This document shows, one piece after another, positions 43,939 to 52,597 of a stretch of DNA of 64,000 nt. The stretch is taken from positions 1-64,000 of the forward strand of contig CAVSGS010000013.1 of assembly GCA_963727545.1 (NCBI GenBank), read 5' to 3'. The stretch comes from Flexifilum sp963727545. GTDB taxonomy: Bacteria; Chloroflexota; Anaerolineae; Aggregatilineales; Phototrophicaceae. The notes beneath the pieces are model-generated. The model did no database searches. It was not told where the DNA came from and saw only the letters and a program-made list of their open reading frames with translations. Positions within the stretch are counted from its first letter, which is position 1, and every line of letters begins with the position of its first letter. The position numbers and the translations under genes are program-made.

Positions 43939-44669
43939 GTATCACGCACATATTTTTCGACGTACACGACGTATTGGTAGATCGTGCCCGGCTGGGGCAT
44001 TGCTACGACGAGCGGCTGGGGGAGATCCTGACTGCGCGCTACGGCGGGACGGCGGCGGGCTGGGCGGCAGCGAATCAGCGTGTGATCGCCGACTGGGACA
44101 GCTACTACACTGACCTCGACTTGGGCGGCAGCGACGGCGTCGCCGACATGTGGGAAGGGCTTTTTCGCACCACGCGGGCGCTGTTCCGGCTGGCGGGCGT
44201 CCCGGAGCCACGACACGAGGAACTGATCGCTTTATCGCGCGAACTGCCGGGTCTGGCGACCGAAGGCTGCGATGCGCTCTACCCCGAAGTCCCGGAAGTG
44301 CTGGCGGAACTGGACGCCGCCGGGTTGCAGCTCGGCGCGATCAGCCAAGCGCCGAGCAACCAACTGCGCGCGGTGCTGGCACCGGTGATCGAGCACTTCA
44401 AACTGCCAATTTGGGGCGCGGATACTGCCGAGCGCTTCGAGAAAGACATCGAGCGTTACCGGCTCGCTGCTGCTCACGCCGGAGCAGCGCCGCGTAACTG
44501 CCTCGTGCTCGACGACAAAATCTCGCCGCTGCTCAACGCGACTGCCGCCGGGATGCAGGCGATCCAAATTCGGCGGGCATCGCCTTATCCGCCGCGCTTG
44601 ATCGAGCACGTCCTGCCGGATTTGCGCGGGTTAGTCACCTTCTGTCTGGAACAGAGCGCGCGCTCGTAA
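43935..44669 (+). CDS. HAD-superfamily hydrolase (244 aa)
   Basis: HAD fold. Motif I is FFDVHDVLV with nucleophile Asp9, but the usual second Asp (D-x-D) is His here. Motif II is ISQAPSN, motif III the lysine in FEKDIERY, motif IV LVLDDKISPLLNA. The cap resembles haloacid-dehalogenase or epoxide-hydrolase-N-like members (subclass I). Without the second Asp, a phosphatase role is doubtful. The GTG start overlaps the lipoprotein stop (GTGA), so the two are translationally coupled. Confidence 0.82.
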   Translation: MSITHIFFDVHDVLVDRARLGHCYDERLGEILTARYGGTAAGWAAANQRVIADWDSYYTDLDLGGSDGVADMWEGLFRTTRALFRLAGVPEPRHEELIALSRELPGLATEGCDALYPEVPEVLAELDAAGLQLGAISQAPSNQLRAVLAPVIEHFKLPIWGADTAERFEKDIERYRLAAAHAGAAPRNCLVLDDKISPLLNATAAGMQAIQIRRASPYPPRLIEHVLPDLRGLVTFCLEQSARS

Positions 44670-44671
44670 TC

Positions 44672-45247
44672 CTAGTTTCCGCCTAAAGCCCGCAGCGCGT
44701 CATAGATTTGTTCAAGCTCCGGCGGCGTCAAACCGTCCTGTGAGAAAACAGTGCGGCTGCCCCGCTCTGACGTCACGTTGAGCGAATAGTGATAGGTGTC
44801 GGCGGTGCTGTCGGCAGAGACAAACGTCCCCTGCATGGTGTAAAAGTGAATCTGATCGAGCAGCGAGGCGATCTGCTGGACTTGATCCGCGCTGACTGTA
44901 CTGGTCGCGCCATCAACCGTCAGCGTGCCGTCGCCTAGCAGTTAAATCACGAAGCTGACGTTCGCCGCGCCGCCGGTTTGGGTGAAAGTCACCTTGTCGA
45001 AAACTAGCGGAGTGGTCGGCGCGTCCGGGGTCTCACCGGTGCTGCCGAGGACCAGCGTTCCAGCGACCGGGACGGTAATCGTGCCGGTGAAGTCGCCGAG
45101 ATTATCCTCCGGGACGTCGGCGGCACGGGTCGGCGCGACGACTTCCGTCGCTGTCGGAGGGATAGGGGTTGCCGTCGGTTCGGGGGCGCTGTTGCAGCTT
45201 GCCAACAACAGCACGCCGATGATCGCCACGAGCAAAATGGGTCGCAT
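44672..45247 (-). pseudogene. Lipoprotein gene interrupted by an in-frame TAA
   Basis: GAGGAG, ATG 45247, then MRPILLVAIIGVLLLASC (lipobox LLASC), a Pro/Thr-rich linker, and a beta-rich domain (FTGTITVPVAGTLVLGSTGE) to NVSFVI, where TAA stands at 44942-44944. The same frame continues with LLGDGTLTVDGATSTVSADQ and 89 sensible codons to TAG at 44672. The second part reads like the natural end of the protein (HYSLNVTSERGSRTVFSQDG). So one nonsense change, an error, or readthrough separates the two. Family not recognised. Confidence 0.7.
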
Positions 45248-45288
45248 ACTCAACTCCTCGAAAGTTGGCAGTCCATTATGCTCCCATT

Positions 45289-46837
45289 CTAATCGGTTTG
45301 GGACAGCGTGGGGCTTAATGGGCGCGGCTGTAGCGATTTCAGAACAAAGCGACGGGTGAGGCTTAGCAGCGCGCGCAAACCGAGCAGTGCCAGCAGCGTT
45401 GCCACCGGGATCAGCGGCAGATAGTAGCGCTGCCAATCGAGTGGGTTGGCGAGCAGACTGGCGACCGTCGCCAGCAGCCAAATCAGCAGCCCGGCATAAA
45501 GTCCCGGTTGAGCCAACGAACGGCGCAGCGCGTCGATGATGCCGACACCCGCGAGCAGCGTCAGCGCGCCGCCGAGGATTGCCCCGAACTGAACCCCGCT
45601 GAAGGGCGACGCCATGTAGCGCTCGACATCGGCGGCGATCGCCGGGAACGATCCCCAAAAGGCAGCTTCGTAATGCTGGGGTGGTGTCAAGAACGGCTGA
45701 GCAACGATACCCTCGATCCGCTGCGCTAGCGAGAGCGGCGCGCCCGGTTCGACGCTGACTTGATTTTCCAAAAGCGCCGCCCGCGTCGTCAGCAAATCGC
45801 TGAGGCGGGCAGGCGGATCGCTCCAGAGGGCGGGCGAGAGTGCGATCCACAGTGACAGCATCAGCAGGGCGGTGAGGGCGAGCTTGAGCGTCGTCGCGAC
45901 CAGATCGCGCCAGTTGCGGCGGATCAGCGCGGCGACGAAGACCCAGCCAAGGGCTGACGCGACGAAGACAATCCCGCTGTGCTTGCTGGCGAGCGTCAGT
46001 CCCCCGGCGAGGATCAGCGAGAGCCAAAGGATTGGCATGGTGTACAGGCGGAACTTGCCTCTCATAAGGCTAGTTCGCTGGTGCTCATTACCCCTCACCC
46101 TGCTTGCTGGCGCAAGCCGTCCCTCTCCCACGTGAACGGGGCGAGGGACAAAAAACCGCTGCGTTCCCCCTCTCCCCGCTTGTGTGGGAGAGGGGGTCAG
46201 GGGGTGAGGGGTTAGAGAACGAGCATCGCGCGCTTTGAACCCGCCCCTACGAGCGGAATCGATGTCGCTGGCTGATCAGCGCGGCGATCAGGATCACCAG
46301 CGTGCCGAAAAACAGCAGCGAGCCTTCCTGCATGGCACGCCGTCCATTGAGCAGGATGATCGGGTTGAGCGTGTATAGTCCGCTGACGAAATAAGCGCCG
46401 CGCCGTCCGCTGAACTGCCAGCCCAGCGCGAACATCACCACCACGCTGAGCGCCAGAAACAGCGTCGAAGACAGTCGCGCTGCTGCTAACTGCGCACCGG
46501 TCGGCAGGTGCCCTAGAGCGGCGTTGGTGTCATAGTCGAGTTCCCACGTCCAGCCGGGGATCGTGGGGAGGTCGGCAGCGGTAAATCCGGCGATCTGCCA
46601 GCTTAAGCCGATGGCGTAGCGATTAATCGAGCCGTTGATCAGCCGAAGCTGCTGGTCGCTGTCAGGGAGGTAGGGCGGCTGAGTTTCTAGCGCGGTGGGA
46701 TTGCCGTCGATGAAGGCGGTTACGTAGTCGTGGCTGGCGTAGATCTGCATCGCTTCGTCGCCGTGAAAAGTCGGCGGGATGGCGCAGACATAGGCGGCGA
46801 GAGCAATCAACCAGAGGGCATCAAGCAGGCGTTTCAT
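45289..46837 (-). pseudogene. GT-C-type membrane glycosyltransferase split by a palindrome-rich insert
   Basis: The N-terminal part (46837 to 46247) starts MKRLLDALWLIALAAYVCAI and has the GT-C acidic loop motif FHGDEA, several transmembrane helices and LNPIILLNGRRAMQEGS. It is cut after SQRHRFR. The C-terminal part resumes at about 46050 with FRLYTMPILWLSLILAGGLT and continues to 45289 with more helices. Between them lies a 199-bp insert (46054-46252) flanked by TTCCGC on both sides. Without the insert one continuous PMT/ArnT-like protein of about 450 aa results. The short start at 46131 is not a real gene start. Confidence 0.75.
46054..46258. mobile_element. Small palindrome-rich insertion with 6-bp flanking duplication
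   Basis: About 199 bp plus one copy of GCGGAA (46253-46258; other copy 46048-46053). It contains CCCTCACCC arms, CCCTCTCCC and GTGTGGGAGAGGG hairpins, and half of the GTAGGGGCG palindrome (CGCCCCTAC, 46242-46250). No transposase. It looks like a MITE-like composite of the local repeat families. Confidence 0.6.
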
Positions 46838-46854
46838 CGGGATCAAAAATGATT

Positions 46855-46920
46855 GAACCACAAAGGTCACAGCGGACACGAAGATTATACCCTTTGTGTT
46901 CTTCGTGATCTTTGTGGTTC
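46855..46920. repeat. Inverted GAACCACAAAG repeat
   Basis: GAACCACAAAGGTCAC and GTGATCTTTGTGGTTC form the outer arms; GACACGAAG and CTTCG the inner. It lies between the glycosyltransferase start and the serA-like stop. Confidence 0.75.
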
Positions 46921-46938
46921 ACAATCTTTAGCTTCACG

Positions 46939-48561
46939 TTAATCAACTTGATGATGGGCATGGCGGATGAAGTCGAGCGCGCTGAGTTCGTCGAAGACCG
47001 GATCGGGCAGCGCTTCGTCGAGCGTGAGGACGGTCATCGTGTGCCCGCCGGGACCGGATCGCCCGGTCTGCCAACTGCCGATGTTAATCCCGTTCTGCGC
47101 CATCAGCGTACCGACTTTGCCGATCACGCCGGGCTGGTCGAAACTGCCCATGATTAGCAGGTGTCCTTCCGGGACGAAGTTCATGCGATAGTCGTTGATC
47201 TGGACGATGTGCGGCTCGCGGCGGTCGAGCAGCGTCCCGGCGATGGTGATTTCCTCGCCGTCTTCGAGCGTCGCCTGACAGAGCACGATGCTGGCGTAGT
47301 CGGCGGATTTCAACCCCTTCGCCTGTGTGACGCCGATGCCGCGCTCGACGGCGAGCACCGGCGCGTTGATGTAGTTCACGCTGTCGCCGAGCACCGGCGC
47401 GAGCAGCCCCTTCAGGATAGCGACGGTCACTGGCTTGATCAGCACGTTGACGTCATCGCCGCGATACTCGACGGCGACGCGGCGCACCGGGTTGCGGGCG
47501 AAGGTGTGGATCAGCGTGCCGATCTTGGCGGCAAGCTGCAAGAACGGGCGCGCGGTCTCGAAATCCATCCCCGGCATGAAAGGCATGTTGGCGACGTTGC
47601 GATAGTCGTCGCCGCGCAGAGCGTCGATCACCTGCGTAACGATCAGCAGCGAGACGTCCTGCGCCGCCTCGACGGTGTTATCGCCGATGTGCGGCGTGTG
47701 CACGACCTGATCCAGCCCGACCAGTGGGCTGTTGTAAGGCGGTTCCTCGGCGAAAACGTCGATAGCTGCGCCTGCGAGTCGCCCGCTCTTGATAGCGTCG
47801 GCGACGGCGGTCTCGTCGATGATGCTGCCGTGCGCCGTGTTGATCAAGCGCGCGCCGGGTTTCATCTGGGCGACCAGCTTGGCGTTGAACATGCCGCGCG
47901 TTTCGCCGGTCGGCGGAACGTGGATGCTGACATAATCGCTCCGGCGCAGCAGTTCGCTCAAGCCGACCAATTGAACGTGTTGATCCTCGACTTGATCCTC
48001 ACCGATGTAGGGATCGTAGGCGAGGACGGTCATGCCGAAGGCAAGACAGCGCTGGGCGACGACCATGCCGACCCGCCCCAAGCCGATCACGCCGAGCGTC
48101 TTGCCGTTCAACTGGGTTCCGGCTTGGCGCTTGCGGTCGAGCAGCCAGAAGCCGGATTTGAGGCTGTTGTGCGCCGCGATCACGCTGCGGCTGAGGACGA
48201 GCATCAAGGTAATCGCCAATTCACCGGCGGCAATCGCGTTGACGCCGGGGGTGTTGGTGACGACGATCCCGCGCCCGGTCGCCGTCTCCAGATCGATCCC
48301 GCTGAGGCTCGCGCCGACCCGCCCGATCACGCGCAGGACGGGCGCGCAGTCGAGCAGCGGCTTGTCGATCACCACGTCGTCGCGGGCGATCAGCGCGTGG
48401 GCGGTCGCCAGCTTCTCGCGCAGGGCGGTGACGTTCGCCGGATTGACGGACTGGATCTCGACGTCTTCGGCGGCGCGCAGCAGCGCCAGCCCTTGATCGG
48501 TCAGGTCGGTGCTGATCAGGATTTGGAACGGGTCGTTGGGCATGGGCATCTCTCTTGCCAT
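46939..48561 (-). CDS. D-3-phosphoglycerate-dehydrogenase-like protein (540 aa)
   Basis: SerA architecture: catalytic domain, NAD domain with GVIGLGRVGMVVAQ (about 157-170), the intervening ASB domain (about 330-455), and a C-terminal ACT domain (HLLIMGSFDQPGVIGKVGTL). Catalytic Glu (AEEPP, about 273) and His291 (TPHIGDNT) are present. The nearly invariant substrate Arg of NxARG is His244 here (NTAHGSIID), and the N-terminal motif reads GASLSGID instead of GVGVDNID. It is next to a serB-like gene, so serine synthesis is likely but activity is uncertain. Starts at 48561, 48549 or 48543 are possible. Confidence 0.85.
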   Translation of the reverse strand: MAREMPMPNDPFQILISTDLTDQGLALLRAAEDVEIQSVNPANVTALREKLATAHALIARDDVVIDKPLLDCAPVLRVIGRVGASLSGIDLETATGRGIVVTNTPGVNAIAAGELAITLMLVLSRSVIAAHNSLKSGFWLLDRKRQAGTQLNGKTLGVIGLGRVGMVVAQRCLAFGMTVLAYDPYIGEDQVEDQHVQLVGLSELLRRSDYVSIHVPPTGETRGMFNAKLVAQMKPGARLINTAHGSIIDETAVADAIKSGRLAGAAIDVFAEEPPYNSPLVGLDQVVHTPHIGDNTVEAAQDVSLLIVTQVIDALRGDDYRNVANMPFMPGMDFETARPFLQLAAKIGTLIHTFARNPVRRVAVEYRGDDVNVLIKPVTVAILKGLLAPVLGDSVNYINAPVLAVERGIGVTQAKGLKSADYASIVLCQATLEDGEEITIAGTLLDRREPHIVQINDYRMNFVPEGHLLIMGSFDQPGVIGKVGTLMAQNGINIGSWQTGRSGPGGHTMTVLTLDEALPDPVFDELSALDFIRHAHHQVD

Positions 48562-48583
48562 GGTTGGTGAAACTGATGTTGTC

Positions 48584-48611
48584 GTAGGGGCGTTATATAT
48601 AACGCCCCTAC
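48584..48611. repeat. Dispersed palindrome copy 5
   Basis: GTAGGGGCGTTATA with its exact complement TATAACGCCCCTAC; perfect 28-base palindrome between the serA-like gene and the HAD phosphatase gene. Confidence 0.92.
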
Positions 48612-48621
48612 AGAGTAATTG

Positions 48622-49285
48622 TTATTCGCATTCATCCAGCAAATCGACCACGTCGTGCAGGCTGGCGTAGACGTAGGGCGTGATGGCGGCGAAGGCGTCG
48701 TCGGTCGTGTGCGACGGGTCGGGGATGGCGTAGCAGATCATCCCGGCGGCGACCGCCGCGCGCGCTCCGTTGGGGCTGTCTTCCAGCGTCAGGCAGCGCC
48801 GCCGGATCGACGCCCAAGCGCCGCGCCGCTTCCAGATAGATGTCGGGTGCGGGCTTGCCGTCGACCACGTCGTCACCGCAGACGTGCGTCTGAAAATAGT
48901 GATCCCAGCCCTGCGCCGCGACCGTTGCGTTGATAATCGCCATCGGCGAACTGGAGGCAATCGCGCAGGGAATGCCGCGCGCGTGGAGATAGTCGAGCAG
49001 TTCGCGCGCACCGGGGCGCGGCATGACTTTTTCGGGGATCAGCGCGGTCATACGGGCGGTGATGTCGACGCTCAGGTCGTCGATGCTGTCGGTCATGGCG
49101 TAGGCGCGGCGCATCCCGCTGAGGAAGTCGCGCATCCGCAGCCCGACCAACCCGCGTTGAATTTCCGGGTTGGTCGTGACGCCGCGCGCCGCCATCATCG
49201 CGCTTTCGGCAATCGCCCAGACCGGCTCTGAATCGACCAACAGACCATCCATGTCGAAAATAACTGCTTGGGGGCAAAAACTCAT
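48622..49285 (-). CDS. HAD phosphatase, beta-phosphoglucomutase-like, with one +1 frame break (about 220 aa)
   Basis: Motif I FDMDGLLVDSEP (Asp10, Asp12), helical cap, motif II IASSSPMAI, then HVCGDDVVDGKPAPDIYLEA (motif III lysine). The frame breaks at about 48798, where a +1 step after GCG gives RCLTLEDSPNGARAA (motif IV) and the normal end. Corrected length is typical for PGM-like HADs that act on small phospho-sugars. It overlaps the start region of the next gene by four bases. This break lacks the T-ending codon seen at most others. Confidence 0.8.
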
Positions 49286-50133
49286 TCTTTCCCTCGGAGA
49301 AATGCGCCATCATAAGCGCTGCGAAGCTCATCCGACTTCACGGTCACGGTGTCGCCGAGCAATAACTGAAGCCCGCGATCAAAGACCGCCTGATGCGGCG
49401 TGCCGATGGTGCGGATATAAGCGGCGGGTCCGGCTGCCAGCGGCAGAATCGGCGCGAGCGAGTTGACCTGCACGAAGACGTCAGCGCCGTCTTTGACCTT
49501 CTGCCGGGTGACAACCCCGCCGAAACCGACGAACAGATCGACCTCGGCGCGTGCCGCGAGGTCGGACGATCCATCGCCGATCATCATTTTGCGCCCACTT
49601 TTACCCGCTGCCAACTCGCGGACGATCGCGGGTTTGCCGCTGGAAACGGTCAGCGGACCCTCATCATAGTCGAGATAGGTTTGCGTGGTCTTGGTTTGCG
49701 GCTCGTAGTAGCGCCACCAATCGCCCGATAGTTGGTTGTATTCGAGTTCGACGGCGCGGATGTTCTCCGGCTGGACGCCGAGCCGCGCGCCTAAACCGCG
49801 GACTGGTTCCGCCAAGCCGCCGCTGATGATGAAAACCTGCTTGCGGAGGAAGTGCAGCGCGGCGATCACCTCGCGGGCGTCGGGCACGAGCGTTTCCCAG
49901 TAGCGTTCCTCAATCGCCTTCAACTGTCCGCGCGTCGGGCGGATCGCTTGTAGGCGCTTGCCGTAGACTTCGGCGAGGTCAAGGTCACCGTCCATCGCCT
50001 TTTGCGTCAGGACGCCAACGCGCCATTCCTTGCCCTTGAAGCGCGCGAGTTCGTCGATTCCTTCGATAGCGGACAGTGTGCTGTCACAATCGAAGAAGAT
50101 CAGGTCGAAACTACTCCAGCGAGTTTGATCCAT
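49282..50133 (-). CDS. Phosphoserine-phosphatase-like HAD protein (283 aa)
   Basis: Motif I FFDCDSTLSAIEGIDELA (Asp15, Asp17) is of the SerB type, with the following Glu that binds phosphoserine. Motif II is IISGGLAEPV, motif IV MMIGDGSSDLAA. An extra C-terminal region (about 215-283) is longer than in plain SerB. Upstream of and co-directional with the PGM-like HAD and the serA-like gene, so a serine-synthesis operon is likely. No serC is seen here. Confidence 0.85.
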   Translation of the reverse strand: MDQTRWSSFDLIFFDCDSTLSAIEGIDELARFKGKEWRVGVLTQKAMDGDLDLAEVYGKRLQAIRPTRGQLKAIEERYWETLVPDAREVIAALHFLRKQVFIISGGLAEPVRGLGARLGVQPENIRAVELEYNQLSGDWWRYYEPQTKTTQTYLDYDEGPLTVSSGKPAIVRELAAGKSGRKMMIGDGSSDLAARAEVDLFVGFGGVVTRQKVKDGADVFVQVNSLAPILPLAAGPAAYIRTIGTPHQAVFDRGLQLLLGDTVTVKSDELRSAYDGAFLRGKE

Positions 50134-50326
50134 AGGTTCATCTTTTGGCTACGGATTGCAAACAGCGGTCATTGTAACGCGGGAAGGGGGCTTTGTGAAC
50201 GCTTCAAAGTGTACAGACCTGAACCGTCAAGCTGCCTAGAAAAGTTCCACTGAGCAGGTGCAAAGCCGCCAAGACGCGCCGCGAACGTCCTGCTCGACAC
50301 TCGCTTAGTAATGAATCGGGGGTTAG

Positions 50327-50354
50327 TTGACAGGTTGGAGGGATACCTTATAAT
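50327..50354 (+). promoter_or_regulatory. Near-consensus sigma-70 promoter of the TetR gene
   Basis: TTGACA, 16 bp, TATAAT: full consensus hexamers, 43 bp before the TTG start at 50398. It is the strongest-looking promoter in the window. Confidence 0.8.
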
Positions 50355-50397
50355 CAAATGCAAATTCGATTCTTAAAGTTAATTGAAGGGTCTTCTT

Positions 50398-51045
50398 TTG
50401 GCGCGCAAACCCGCTGACCAGTCGGTTCACCGTGACGACATTATCCAAGCTGCCGCTGAAGTGCTCCAGCGCAACGGCTACGAAGCCGCGACGATGAAAG
50501 ACATCGCGGCGGCGGTCAACCTCACGGCTGCCAGCCTCTACCACCACTTTCGCAATAAGGACGCGCTGCTCTTGGCGGTGCTCGAACTGGGACAGAACGT
50601 CGTCTTCAAGGAAGTCGAGCCGATTGCCGGAGCCGATTGCGCTGCCGACGTCAAGCTGCGCGACATGATCCGCACCCACGTTATCGGTATCACTGAGAAT
50701 TTGACGGTCGCGGCGGCGATGGTCTACGAATTGCGGGCGCTGCTGAACGTCAAGCCGCCGCCCAAGAATGCCAGCGCCGACGACAAAGCCGCTTATCTCG
50801 CCTTCATCGAGCGCCGCGCTGCCTTTTTCGCGCAGCGTGACCAGTTCGAGGAATTGTTTCGTGTGGTGATCCATGAGGGCATCGAGCAGGGTGCATTTCG
50901 CCCGGTGGACGTGCCGATCTTCGTGCAAACGCTGCTCGGCGCGCAGAACTGGGTTGGCGTGTGGTTCAAGCCGGACGGTCGGCTGAGCGGCGTGCAGATC
51001 GCCGACATGATCGCCGAGACGATGCTGCGCGGAGTGCTGGTGTAG
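50398..51045 (+). CDS. TetR-family transcriptional regulator, TTG start (215 aa)
   Basis: N-terminal helix-turn-helix: RDDIIQAAAEVLQRNGYEAA, MKDIAAAVNLTAASLYHHF, NKDALLLAVLE. The ligand domain is of the FadR/KstR2-like group (ELRALLNVKP, FEELFRVVIHEGIEQGAF). The TTG at 50398 has GAAGGG at good spacing and gives LARKPADQS; no ATG fits. It lies at the head of the fatty-acid degradation cluster and is the likely acyl-CoA-responsive repressor. Confidence 0.9.
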   Translation: MARKPADQSVHRDDIIQAAAEVLQRNGYEAATMKDIAAAVNLTAASLYHHFRNKDALLLAVLELGQNVVFKEVEPIAGADCAADVKLRDMIRTHVIGITENLTVAAAMVYELRALLNVKPPPKNASADDKAAYLAFIERRAAFFAQRDQFEELFRVVIHEGIEQGAFRPVDVPIFVQTLLGAQNWVGVWFKPDGRLSGVQIADMIAETMLRGVLV

Positions 51046-51047
51046 TA

Positions 51048-51090
51048 ACCTCACCCCCAACCCCTCCCCGTGAGGCGAGGGGGAGACACG
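51048..51090. repeat. CCTCACCCCCAACCCC-type intergenic repeat
   Basis: CCTCACCCCCAACCCCTCCC followed by GTGAGGCGAGGGGGAG, imperfect complementary arms. Relatives at 46091, 54307 and 62457. Confidence 0.6.
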
Positions 51091-51101
51091 AGGCGTAGGT
51101 T

Positions 51102-51129
51102 GTAGGGGCGTTATATATAACGCCCCTAC
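51102..51129. repeat. Dispersed palindrome copy 6
   Basis: Identical in sequence to copy 5 (GTAGGGGCGTTATA and complement); perfect 28 bases. Confidence 0.92.
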
Positions 51130-51159
51130 AGTCAGCTTGATGGGATTTGTTGAGTCGTT

Positions 51160-51187
51160 GTAGGGGCGAGGCATGCCTCGCCCCTAC
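51160..51187. repeat. Dispersed palindrome copy 7
   Basis: GTAGGGGCGAGGCA with complement TGCCTCGCCCCTAC; perfect 28 bases. The inner arm differs completely from copy 6, 30 bp away, yet stays self-complementary. Confidence 0.92.
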
Positions 51188-51263
51188 GAGCAACGTGACC
51201 AGATTATTGGGAATTTACGGGGCATACCATGCCCTCATTGAAATCAGCAAAGGATTTAGGGAA

Positions 51264-52085
51264 ATGAACTTGCTTCAAGACAAAGTAGCGATTATCACCG
51301 GGAGCGGGCGCGGGATCGGCGCGGCGGCGGCGAAACTCTACGCCCAGCAGGGCGCGAAGGTCGTCGTCAGCGACATCGATCCGCAGCCCGCCAACGAAAC
51401 CGCAGCGGCGATCAAGGCAGCGGGCGGAACGGCGATCGCCGTCCCCGCTGACGTGACCGACGCGGCAGCCATCCAGAAGTTGATCGACGATACGGTCGGT
51501 GCGTTCGGTGGCATCGACATCCTCGTCAACAACGCCGGTTACACGTGGGACGGCATGATCCACAAGATGACCGATGAACAGTGGGACGCGATGCTCGCCA
51601 TCCACCTGACCGCGCCCTTCAAGATCATCCGCGCGGCGATCCCGTACATGCGCGACGTCGCCAAGCAGGAGATCGCCGAGACCGGATCAGCCAAGGCGCG
51701 CAAGATCGTCAACGTCAGCAGCACGACCGGGACGCGCGGCAATATCGGTCAGGCGAATTACGCCTCCGGCAAAGCGGGCGTCATCGGTTTGACGCGGACG
51801 CTTGCCAAAGAGTGGGGCGCGTTCAACATTCAGGTCAACGCGGTCGCCTTCGGCTTCATGGATACCCGCCTGACGCAGTCCGACGCTGAGGGCGATTTCA
51901 CCGAGCGCGACGGCAGCAAGATCAAGCTGGGGATGCCGGACAAGGTGCGCGACATGATCTTCAACACGATTCCGATGAAGCGCCCCGGCACGGTCGATGA
52001 AGCGGCGGGCGTGCTGGTCTTCTTCGGCAGCGATTGGGCGAATTACGTCTCCGGGCAGGTGCTCGAAGTCGCGGGCGGGATGTAA
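51264..52085 (+). CDS. SDR-family dehydrogenase (FabG-like, 273 aa)
   Basis: NAD(P) loop TGSGRGIGAAAAKLY (about residues 12-26), NNAGYT, Ser in IVNVSSTTGT and the catalytic YASGK. Closest in style to 3-oxoacyl-ACP reductase or 3-hydroxyacyl-CoA dehydrogenases of degradation clusters. ATG 51264 follows TTAGGGAA. The next gene starts at the base after its stop, so it is in an operon with the cupin and acyl-CoA dehydrogenase genes. Confidence 0.9.
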   Translation: MNLLQDKVAIITGSGRGIGAAAAKLYAQQGAKVVVSDIDPQPANETAAAIKAAGGTAIAVPADVTDAAAIQKLIDDTVGAFGGIDILVNNAGYTWDGMIHKMTDEQWDAMLAIHLTAPFKIIRAAIPYMRDVAKQEIAETGSAKARKIVNVSSTTGTRGNIGQANYASGKAGVIGLTRTLAKEWGAFNIQVNAVAFGFMDTRLTQSDAEGDFTERDGSKIKLGMPDKVRDMIFNTIPMKRPGTVDEAAGVLVFFGSDWANYVSGQVLEVAGGM

Positions 52086-52577
52086 ATGGACGAGTCCCCG
52101 CAACGCGCGAACGAAGCCCCTGCGATTGTGCAGGTTGGTGCAGGCGAAGATCGCTTCGGCGAGCAGCGGGGACTTGGTGTCAGTCACATTGACTTCAAAG
52201 TTACCGCGTCGGACAGCGGCGGCATTTTGATCATCGAGAACGTATTTCACGCGGTAGGCGGTCCGGCGCGGCATTTGCATCACGAGCAAGACGAGTGGTT
52301 TTACGCGGTCGAGGGCGATTTCATCATCGAGGTTGGGGCTGAGCGTTTTCCGATTAAGCCGGGTGATTCGCTGCTGGCTCCGCGTGGTGTGCCGCACGTT
52401 TGGGCATACGTCGGCGGCGGGATGCGCGGCAGGATGTTGATCACCTTCATGCCCGCCGGTAAAATGGAAGCTTTCTTCCGCGAAGTGACTAAAGCGAACG
52501 CGATGCCGCCGCAAGACCCGGCGCTGTGGCGGGATCACGGAATGGAGTTGCTTGGTCCGCCGCTGGCGCTGGGATAA
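52086..52577 (+). CDS. Cupin-domain protein (163 aa)
   Basis: Cupin motif 1 GGPARHLHHEQDEWFYAVEG (ligand candidates His63, His65, Glu70), motif 2 GDSLLAPRGVPHVWAY (His104). The C-terminal helix (GKMEAFFREVTKANAMPPQD) is like the cupin at 215. It starts directly after the SDR stop. It could be a dioxygenase or isomerase accessory to the degradation cluster, or just a binding protein; unknown. Confidence 0.85.
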   Translation: MDESPQRANEAPAIVQVGAGEDRFGEQRGLGVSHIDFKVTASDSGGILIIENVFHAVGGPARHLHHEQDEWFYAVEGDFIIEVGAERFPIKPGDSLLAPRGVPHVWAYVGGGMRGRMLITFMPAGKMEAFFREVTKANAMPPQDPALWRDHGMELLGPPLALG

Positions 52578-52597
52578 TTAGAAATGGTCGGTTTACG

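Noticed and set aside
45248..46027. N-terminal extension of the lipoprotein at 44672
   Set aside because: It is the wrong frame of the glycosyltransferase gene; the lipobox start at 45247 has its own GAGGAG.
47161..48570. Plus-strand open frame opposite the serA-like gene (469 codons)
   Set aside because: Same reason: shadow of a conserved gene on the other strand.
50136..50152. TCTTTTGGCTACGG resembles the promoter-module box
   Set aside because: The AATCAACCCC part and the TAGAGTG heptamer at 22 bp are both missing, and the nearby TetR gene has its own consensus promoter.
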